A stretch of 50,612 nt of DNA, from the NCBI GenBank assembly GCA_016933295.1, contig JAFGBG010000087.1, forward strand, positions 1-50,612, in the 5' to 3' direction. The notes under the pieces are model-generated. The model was not told the origin of the DNA, searched no databases, and saw nothing but the letters and a program-made list of their open reading frames with translations. This document shows positions 41,846-48,724 of this stretch, in pieces (position 1 is the stretch's first letter; the number at the start of each line of letters is the position of its first letter). Source of the stretch: Sedimentisphaerales bacterium. GTDB taxonomy: Bacteria; Planctomycetota; Phycisphaerae; Sedimentisphaerales; Anaerobacaceae. The translations under genes and the position numbers were made by a program.

Positions 41846-41868
41846 AAAGCTGTAATCGGATTACAGCT
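41846..41868 (-). terminator. hairpin spanning the adaptor stop codon (attenuator-like)
   Basis: On the minus strand AGCTGTAA-TCCGA-TTACAGCT is followed by TTTT. The 5' arm contains the stop codon of the adaptor gene (CTG TAA). It may reduce read-through into the permease gene, with translating ribosomes affecting its folding. Confidence 0.5.
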
Positions 41869-43621
41869 CGTCCATAACAGTGGTATTTATTTCTTCTGCC
41901 TCTTTTGTTTGTTCTACTTCAGTGGTATTTTCTGAAACCTCGTTTTCTTCGTTTTTCTCTATATTCTCTTCTTTCTCTTCTTCAGTTGTTTTTGTTGTTT
42001 TCCATCGGGGCGGATTAAGAAGAACCTGTTCGCCTTCGATCAATCCATTTTTTATCTCTACGAAATCATCGTTAAATAATCCTACCTCGACTTCCCGTCT
42101 TTGTGGGCCTTTGTCGGTTTGGACATAGCATACCTTATTTTCATCGTCTTCTTCCGTCACTACCGACTGTATTGGTACAAAGAGAACATCCTTTAATTCG
42201 TCAATCAAAATTTCAACTTTGGCCGTCATGCCGGTTCGTAAATAATCATGTGTTCCGTCAATGCTTACCTCGGTCGTATATACTTTAACGTCAGCCAGTA
42301 ATGAGCTGGATTGAGAGTCGGCTAATGGTGCTTTTTTCAGTACCTTACCTGTAAAAACTTGATCCGGAAATGCAGTTGTGGTTATCTTTGCTTTTTGATC
42401 CAGTTGAATTTTGTTTATCCATGTTTCATGGACCTTGATATCAATTTTCAACTGGGTTGTATCAGGTATCACTATAATCGAATAACCCCTAGGGATTTGT
42501 GCTCCCTGTTCTATTTGGTATTGAGAATAATAATTTTGCAGACTCGAATAATATACTACCTGTCCCGGCGAAGGTGCCCTGATGGTGCATGACTCGATTT
42601 GTTCTTTTGTAGTATCAAGACGTTCCTGCCGCGTTTTAAGTGATGATTCTGCACTGGCAAGTCTCGCTTTGGCTTGCGCAAGCTGTGATCGGGCACGGCT
42701 TTCGGTACGTTGCAATTCAAGTTCCGCCTCTCGATAATCGGTGAAAAGCTGCTCAACCTGTTTTGGGAATTCAAACTTCTTAAATAGAGCCAGTGAAATT
42801 TTATCCTTTTCAATATTAATCTTCTGGCGTTTGACCTGAAGTTCAGCTTCATTGAGTTCGGATTCCGATGCGTATTTATTATCGTAAAGCTTTTTAGTTC
42901 CCGTTAAATTATACTTTGCTTTCTCCATATCCGCTTCGACTAACGTTATGCTGCTTGTTAAATCAAGCATTCGCTGGGACGCCTCGCACAACGAGTTTGA
43001 ATCTTCTATCTCTTTAAGCAGCATATCAGTGTCTATCTCAGGCGTTGATTCAAGGCGAGTTGACATAATTAACTTTTGTGAGACTTCAAAACCGAGATAT
43101 TTTTGAATATCCATTCGAGCAAATTTGACTTTTAACTCGGCTGCAGTAATATCACTTTCATTTTGTTTTATCTGGATGTCATAATTTTCTTTTGCTTCCG
43201 CAAAGCTTGCTTCGGCGCTTGCGACATCGATTTCTCTTTGAGGTACCTGGTCAATGAGACTCGATGAATCCAGCTCGACCAGCACCATGCCGTTATTGAC
43301 ATCCTCGGGTGTAATATATGTCCCTTCAGGTATGATTGAAAGTATGCTTACCTGATATTCTGTGAGTCGTGGTGCTTTTATCGTGACTGATTTTAATGGT
43401 TTTATACTACCGTTTTCAATAACACAAATATTCAGGTCACCATGTGTTACTGAATACAGTTCTATGTCTGAGTTCGAATTATCGGGATTTGACCAAAAAC
43501 GAGAAAAACCAAATACCATCAATATTAAAGCAGATATTACAGTAAAGAAGAAGAGGCGACGTGTCAACTTTGTTCTGCTGCCGGTCTTTTTGTGCCGTTT
43601 TTCCGGTTTTTTCATATCCAT
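41861..43621 (-). CDS. HlyD/MacA-type periplasmic adaptor protein
   Basis: 586 residues, longer than MacA (about 370). A basic N-terminus and TM helix (about 24-43) anchor it. A barrel/lipoyl half-motif precedes an unusually long coiled-coil hairpin (about 125-340, rich in Glu, Lys and Gln). The second lipoyl half follows (CTIRAPSPGQVVYYS), then a beta-barrel domain (LKIDIKVHETWINKIQLDQKAKI, KVLKKAPLADS) and a membrane-proximal domain (GMTAKVEILID, VPIQSVVTEE). The last 50 residues are a Glu-rich, probably disordered tail. It should link the permease at 40.4 kb to an outer-membrane exit duct. AGGA lies about 10 bases before the ATG. Confidence 0.9.
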   Translation of the reverse strand: MDMKKPEKRHKKTGSRTKLTRRLFFFTVISALILMVFGFSRFWSNPDNSNSDIELYSVTHGDLNICVIENGSIKPLKSVTIKAPRLTEYQVSILSIIPEGTYITPEDVNNGMVLVELDSSSLIDQVPQREIDVASAEASFAEAKENYDIQIKQNESDITAAELKVKFARMDIQKYLGFEVSQKLIMSTRLESTPEIDTDMLLKEIEDSNSLCEASQRMLDLTSSITLVEADMEKAKYNLTGTKKLYDNKYASESELNEAELQVKRQKINIEKDKISLALFKKFEFPKQVEQLFTDYREAELELQRTESRARSQLAQAKARLASAESSLKTRQERLDTTKEQIESCTIRAPSPGQVVYYSSLQNYYSQYQIEQGAQIPRGYSIIVIPDTTQLKIDIKVHETWINKIQLDQKAKITTTAFPDQVFTGKVLKKAPLADSQSSSLLADVKVYTTEVSIDGTHDYLRTGMTAKVEILIDELKDVLFVPIQSVVTEEDDENKVCYVQTDKGPQRREVEVGLFNDDFVEIKNGLIEGEQVLLNPPRWKTTKTTEEEKEENIEKNEENEVSENTTEVEQTKEAEEINTTVMDEL

Positions 43622-44219
43622 TTAAAATAATCCTGTATGTTTTTTTGTATTATTGACTCAAATAATTCAAGTTTTTATTGTAGAAAAATATTCCTTTCGG
43701 GCAAACTATTTTCATCTGCCGGTTAATTTTGTAACTATCCAGCCGAGCATAAACCATTAATACCTGAAAAACCATGATGCTGCTTTGGTTTGCCTATTGT
43801 ACGTTTTTTGCCTTTTTTCAAGTTCTTACTGATTTACAAGTATCTTTATGGTCTGGTTCCATAAACTGATACCGCTTATGGGTCTTATTAATTAAGACGT
43901 GTATATAAGCAAAAAGTTACGTTTTTTTTTGTTTTTTTATAACACTGGGCGGTAAGGTCGAATTTTCAAATGGAATGAGAGGATTTTCTCGTCGGAGCGA
44001 AAAAACAACCATCTTATTACCAGCAGTGCTCCTGATTAACCTCCGTGGGGTAATTTAGCTATATTATCCCTAACCTTGCTTCTACTATATAGTATGTTTG
44101 TATGAATAAAATGTAAAGTTTTATTCTCTTTAATTCGGCATTTTTTTGCCGCAAAGGCTTTGTTTACGATATTTTCCTGCAATCTCGTGTCTGAAATTTG
44201 CTTAACCGGTAGAATTTTG
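43622..44219. other. 598-base intergenic region
   Basis: AT-rich and without a supported gene. It separates the adaptor gene from the end of the carboxypeptidase-like operon. A small hairpin CGGCA-TTTTTT-TGCCG (44136-44151) lies 70 bases after the operon's last stop, but no T run follows it on the minus strand, so it is a weak terminator candidate. No RNA gene was recognised. Confidence 0.4.
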
Positions 44220-47200
44220 TTATTTTTTCTCGTTAAAGGTCTTTATTTTCTCATCAAGTTCATTGATGCTAAATCCCTCATATTGGACTATATGCTGCTG
44301 GTCGGTCAAAATCAGCCACGGCAGAGATTTGACACCCCAGTTGAATTTCAATTTTTCTATTTCGCCTTCGATTATTCCGAGCGGGAAGGGGATATTATTT
44401 TCCTTGACCCATTCATCGAGCCTTGCCTGTTCTATTTTCGAGGCCTGTATAACAACAATGATAACATCGTTTTCTTTTAGCTCGTTCGCCTTCTTGCTTA
44501 GCTGCAAAATACAATTCCGTGACGGTCTCTGGTTCATATCCCAGAAATAAACCAAAATCATTTTATCCTTGGCCTGGTTCGGGAAAAATTCGATACGTAT
44601 ATTTTCAAATCCGGGCAATGATTTGCCTGTAAGTGCAGCAATCGAATCCGGAGGTCGCTCCGGACGCATAACTTTAACGATTTTGGCTTCGCTGCGTTTT
44701 TGGGCCAGTTGGTCGAAGGGAAACGTGCCTATATGATATTTCTGCAGCAATATCCATAATTGTTTCCCGCTCGATTCGAATTCCTGAATTTCCCTGTCGG
44801 AAAGATACAGCACGAAATAGCCGTCTTTATCGAGTGAAGCAAGTGTCATCCATGAGTTCTCACTTTGTTGCTCTGTAATGTCTGTTTTAGTTTCCGGCAA
44901 GACGGCGGGAGAATCATCCTCGAAGAGAACTCGGCCATAGAAAGCTTTTTTGGAATTTAGCCTGATTAAAAGTTCGTTTGTTTTTTCATTTTCAAGAGTG
45001 ATATTTAAAAAATCTGTTTGTTCGTAATTTTTCGATTTAGGGAAGATCATCAGGCGGTAATTCCTCGGAGGTAATCCGGCTAAGTTAAAAGCTCCATCCT
45101 CAGAATCTATTTCCAGCGAATAGTCAATCTTTTGTGTATAAACTCCATCGGGACTTTCCCGGTCATTGGCATCGATAATCCAGACCTTGTATTCAGATAC
45201 GGGATTTTTGTTATTATCAACGATTTTTCCGTGAATGATTGTGTTTTCGTTAGGGAAAGGATTAAACTGGAAATCAATAGTTTGAGGGCCTTCGAATACA
45301 TTCGTTAATTTCATGAGCTGGCGGCGGTAACCTTTGACGGAAGTTAAAGGTTCTTTCCATTGAGATAAGATATAGTAAGGCCAGGCCACTCCATGCAAGC
45401 AATAATATCCCTGCTCATCGGTTTGGGTAATATTGGGGGGATAGTAGTGAGATCTATCTCTGTCTATCCTTACTTCAGCTCCGGAAATGGGCCGGCCATT
45501 TGTATCCATTACATGGCCCTCAATAACATCCAATGCGGTACTTTCTTCTATTTTTGAATCTAATTCATTAATATTAAAACCTTCTGCCCGGACAATATGC
45601 TTCCAGTCTGTGAGTATAAGCCAGGGAAGAGATTTAGCTCCCCAAGTTGATTTTAAATCACCATTTTCTTCCTCAATAGTCCCGATGGGCAGGGAAATAT
45701 GATTTTGCCCCAGCCAATCATCCAGCTCTTTTTTCTCGATGTTCCTGGCATGTACGGCAACAATTACAATCCCCCGGCTTGCCAGGTCATCAGATTGTTT
45801 TGCAAGTTGCGATACACAGAATCTCGATGGTCTCTGGTCCATATCGAAGAAACAGACGAGGATTTTTTTGCCTTGAGCCTGCCGGGCATCGAATTCGATA
45901 TCGATTCCTTCAAATTCCGGCAGAGGTTTTCCAGCAAGCTTCGACGAGACCTCACCTATTTTAATATCTTTTTGGATAACCTGTCCTTCTTCGATCTTAA
46001 ACGGCTCGCAATAATAAATGGCTTGTCCGGAAGATGAATCCCGGAGTGCTATAGTGACGTCCACATTGGGCGGAATTTCCGCAGTGTACCGGCCTTTGTC
46101 GTTGGTTCTGTGAATCCAACCGCCGGGGCGTAAAACGAGTTCCTGATTCGGCATCGGATTACCTGAAGAGTCGAAAACTGTGCCGGTGGCCCGTCCGGCA
46201 AAAAGAAATTCCACCTTTACACCTTCATAAACTCCTGGTGGAACATTTCTAAAACGTATGCCGCGATTTTCAAGTTCGAAAAACGGATATGTATCGGACA
46301 TAGTCAGTGATGTATAATAGCCCGAAACTCCTATGAAATCAATCATTCCATGTGTATTTTGAGGTATGCCGGATATAGAAAATGAGCCGTCGTCTTTGGT
46401 TTTAATTTCCCAGTTACTTCTCTCGGGAGAAAAAGTGGCGATAAAAATTTCCCGGTCCGAGATTCTTAGATTATGCTTCGTGGAATATTTGCCTTTTAAT
46501 ATTGCGCCCTGTTCGGCAGTAATTTTTACTCCGGCGACATCCGAGTTCCCATCGACGGTGACTGATACCGGCTTTGCATACAGAGCCTCGTGGGGCTCCT
46601 GCATCAGGGACTGTATCTCGTACATGCCTTCTGAGGCGTTTTCAAGCACGAAATTGCCTTCTGCATCGGTCGTTGCATTCAATATGAATTCTCTCGAATA
46701 ATTCATAATGAAGTCTTTCTTTTTCGCTGATAGTTCGGCGTTTTCTACAGGATTGTTCTCTGCATCTATAACCTTGCCTGAGATATTACAGCCCGGAGAT
46801 AATTTTATTACAAAAGGCCTGTCCTTCGGCAAAATTTCGCTGCGAATTAACGTCGAGGCCCGGTCTTTGGCGCCGGCCATGATATTCACCCCAATGTCGG
46901 CGAATGTCACATCCGCCAGTCCCTGGAGATTCGTAGTCGCGGAAGCCGCGGCCCTGAACATGTCAGGCACAAGCCGTGGAAATTCCGGGTGATCCGAATA
47001 AAGCCAGAGCTTGGCATCAGATAGAGGTTTGTCGTTCTCATCGACGACGAGGATTTGATATTTTTCCGCCGGAAGCACCTTGAACGTATATGTATATTCA
47101 TTGTCGATGGGTGATATTCCCACGCCGGGATTACCGACATAGTCCTCATCCGCCATGGAAAACCAGAAATATCTGTCTAAAACCAAATCGGCCTTTGTAA

Positions 47201-47477
47201 TATTAAATTCTGCCACACCTTTTTCATCAGAGGTCGCAACCATATCGACGATGGCCGCACCTCTCTGTGACCGCGGATGGATACATTTGATTTTCACTCC
47301 CGGCTGCGGCTTGCCGTCCGGTGTTAATGTAATTATTGACATTGTAAAAGGCGGCTTTATATCTTCGATAGTCTTACTCTTATCGGATTCAGCCGCATAT
47401 ATAAAAATCGGATATATTGACAATATAATCGGTATCCAGCTTAGAATCGGCGGTTGTATTTTTTTGTTATTCGACAT
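44220..47477 (-). CDS. large secreted protein: carboxypeptidase-regulatory-like repeats plus two QRPSRxC thioredoxin-like modules
   Basis: 1085 residues. A signal peptide (hydrophobic 10-27, cleavage near IYAAES) is followed by beta-sandwich repeats of the CarboxypepD_reg type (examples: ISGKVIDAENNPVENAEL, IEGHVMDTNGRPISGAEVRI, IHGKIVDNNKNPVSEYKVW). Two thioredoxin-fold modules of about 135 residues begin at residues 514 and 949. Each has CFFDM- or YFWDMxQRPSRxC with its single cysteine at 554 or 989, then WG(A/V)KSLPWLILTD (cis-Pro loop) and an EGFxINELD end. The usual CxxC is SRxC here, so classic disulfide exchange is doubtful. AGGAG lies 7 bases before the ATG, inside the upstream gene, which it overlaps by 11 bases. 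Confidence 0.87.
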   Translation of the reverse strand: MSNNKKIQPPILSWIPIILSIYPIFIYAAESDKSKTIEDIKPPFTMSIITLTPDGKPQPGVKIKCIHPRSQRGAAIVDMVATSDEKGVAEFNITKADLVLDRYFWFSMADEDYVGNPGVGISPIDNEYTYTFKVLPAEKYQILVVDENDKPLSDAKLWLYSDHPEFPRLVPDMFRAAASATTNLQGLADVTFADIGVNIMAGAKDRASTLIRSEILPKDRPFVIKLSPGCNISGKVIDAENNPVENAELSAKKKDFIMNYSREFILNATTDAEGNFVLENASEGMYEIQSLMQEPHEALYAKPVSVTVDGNSDVAGVKITAEQGAILKGKYSTKHNLRISDREIFIATFSPERSNWEIKTKDDGSFSISGIPQNTHGMIDFIGVSGYYTSLTMSDTYPFFELENRGIRFRNVPPGVYEGVKVEFLFAGRATGTVFDSSGNPMPNQELVLRPGGWIHRTNDKGRYTAEIPPNVDVTIALRDSSSGQAIYYCEPFKIEEGQVIQKDIKIGEVSSKLAGKPLPEFEGIDIEFDARQAQGKKILVCFFDMDQRPSRFCVSQLAKQSDDLASRGIVIVAVHARNIEKKELDDWLGQNHISLPIGTIEEENGDLKSTWGAKSLPWLILTDWKHIVRAEGFNINELDSKIEESTALDVIEGHVMDTNGRPISGAEVRIDRDRSHYYPPNITQTDEQGYYCLHGVAWPYYILSQWKEPLTSVKGYRRQLMKLTNVFEGPQTIDFQFNPFPNENTIIHGKIVDNNKNPVSEYKVWIIDANDRESPDGVYTQKIDYSLEIDSEDGAFNLAGLPPRNYRLMIFPKSKNYEQTDFLNITLENEKTNELLIRLNSKKAFYGRVLFEDDSPAVLPETKTDITEQQSENSWMTLASLDKDGYFVLYLSDREIQEFESSGKQLWILLQKYHIGTFPFDQLAQKRSEAKIVKVMRPERPPDSIAALTGKSLPGFENIRIEFFPNQAKDKMILVYFWDMNQRPSRNCILQLSKKANELKENDVIIVVIQASKIEQARLDEWVKENNIPFPLGIIEGEIEKLKFNWGVKSLPWLILTDQQHIVQYEGFSINELDEKIKTFNEKK
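44326..44420. repeat. 95-base near-identical duplicate, copy 1
   Basis: Differs at only 2 of 95 positions from 47573-47667. Both copies encode the WVKENNIPFP to KFNWGVKS part of the thioredoxin-like module in adjacent genes. Confidence 0.9.
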
Positions 47478-48720
47478 CAGTTATCTCCTTTAATTTGTCC
47501 TCAAGCCGGTTTATGCTAAATCCGTCGGCGATAACAGTGAGTTTTTTGTCGGTTAGAATCAGCCATGGAAATGATTTGACACCCCAGTTGAATTTCAATT
47601 TTTCTATTTCGCCTTCGATTATTCCGACCGGGAAGGGGATATTATTTTCCTTTACCCATTCATCGAGATTTGCCTGTTCTATTTTCAGGGCCTGGACAGC
47701 AACAATAGCAATATCTTTTGTCGATAATTTCCGTGCCGTTCTACTTAGTTCTAAAACACAGCTTCGTGACGGCCGTTGCTCCATATCAAAAAAGCAAACA
47801 AGAAGCGACTTGTTATCAGTCGGGATGCGAGCAGGATCGATTTTAATACCATCGAAGTTTGGCAGAAGCTGGCCCGGAAGTAAATATCCCGGTTTTTTGA
47901 TTTCGACCAGCACCTGCGTCTTTTGCCCCATTTGCAGGGATACGTTGCTGAACGTAATCCAATAATCATAGGGTCTGGCCTGGAATTCAAGATGGTCGAT
48001 TTTTTTAATATCTAGATTCTTAAATCGGTGGATATAGCTGACTAAATCGGCCCCTGTGCTGCCGCTGCTCTTTTGTGACTCGTGCAGTGTGCCTTCTTTG
48101 TCAAACGCTACAAGCCTTGTCGCATCGCCTAAAATTGTTTGTGTAATTTCTGCTACAACATCCGAACCTTTTTGCTCCGGGCAGCGCATTATTACTCCAT
48201 CGGAACTGCCAAAAAAGCTACTATCCGGAGTCGCATTATCCCAGAACGGCCAATTTTCCACCACATTCCATTGGCCGACTGCCAGACCTAACTGAATATC
48301 TGTTTGTTTTTGGGTTTCGTTGAACCTAAGAGTAAAACATCTTAAATCATCATTTTCATATCCTTGCCCTTTGTTGCGAACAGACCGGACTGTCAAATAT
48401 GAATTCCACGTTCCAATAGCCTTGCAATCACAATCAGCATCCCCGATGATACGAATAACGAAGAAATGTGTGTCACCGCCTGCACCTCTGGTACGACTGC
48501 CATCAGGAATTTCAGTTAATGATAAGCCATTAGGCCTCCACCAGGGATAATCCTGTTTTTTGAATTCCTCCAAGTACCTCGCATCAAAATATCTGATTCC
48601 AAGTAATTCGATTGATATCCCTTCCGGCAGTTTTGCTATTGTAGTTTCGGTATTTTCTTTAGCTGCTCCGTGCGCCGAAATAATTAATGAACAAATCATA
48701 ATCCAAATGCAGTGTTTCAT
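47467..48720 (-). CDS. secreted protein with one QRPSRxC thioredoxin-like module
   Basis: 417 residues from the ATG at 48720, which has GGAG 9 bases upstream and yields a proper signal peptide (MKHCIWIMICSLIISAHGAA). The longer frame from 48735 would hide it. The middle part (about 20-275) carries LPEGISIELLGI and WWRPNGLSL, a pattern I associate with the C-terminal regions of planctomycete BlaR1/M56-like sensor peptidases; no peptidase motif is visible. The thioredoxin-like module fills about 281-417: LVCFFDMEQRPSRSC with C321, WGVKSFPWLILTD and ADGFSINRLED. It starts 4 bases after the upstream stop, and the next gene starts within its last codons, so the three genes form a tight operon. Confidence 0.85.
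   Translation of the reverse strand: MKHCIWIMICSLIISAHGAAKENTETTIAKLPEGISIELLGIRYFDARYLEEFKKQDYPWWRPNGLSLTEIPDGSRTRGAGGDTHFFVIRIIGDADCDCKAIGTWNSYLTVRSVRNKGQGYENDDLRCFTLRFNETQKQTDIQLGLAVGQWNVVENWPFWDNATPDSSFFGSSDGVIMRCPEQKGSDVVAEITQTILGDATRLVAFDKEGTLHESQKSSGSTGADLVSYIHRFKNLDIKKIDHLEFQARPYDYWITFSNVSLQMGQKTQVLVEIKKPGYLLPGQLLPNFDGIKIDPARIPTDNKSLLVCFFDMEQRPSRSCVLELSRTARKLSTKDIAIVAVQALKIEQANLDEWVKENNIPFPVGIIEGEIEKLKFNWGVKSFPWLILTDKKLTVIADGFSINRLEDKLKEITDVE
47573..47667. repeat. 95-base near-identical duplicate, copy 2
   Basis: Partner of 44326-44420 (93 of 95 identical), far more similar than the flanking parts of the two modules, which points to gene conversion or a recent partial duplication. 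Confidence 0.9.
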
Positions 48721-48724
48721 TGGT

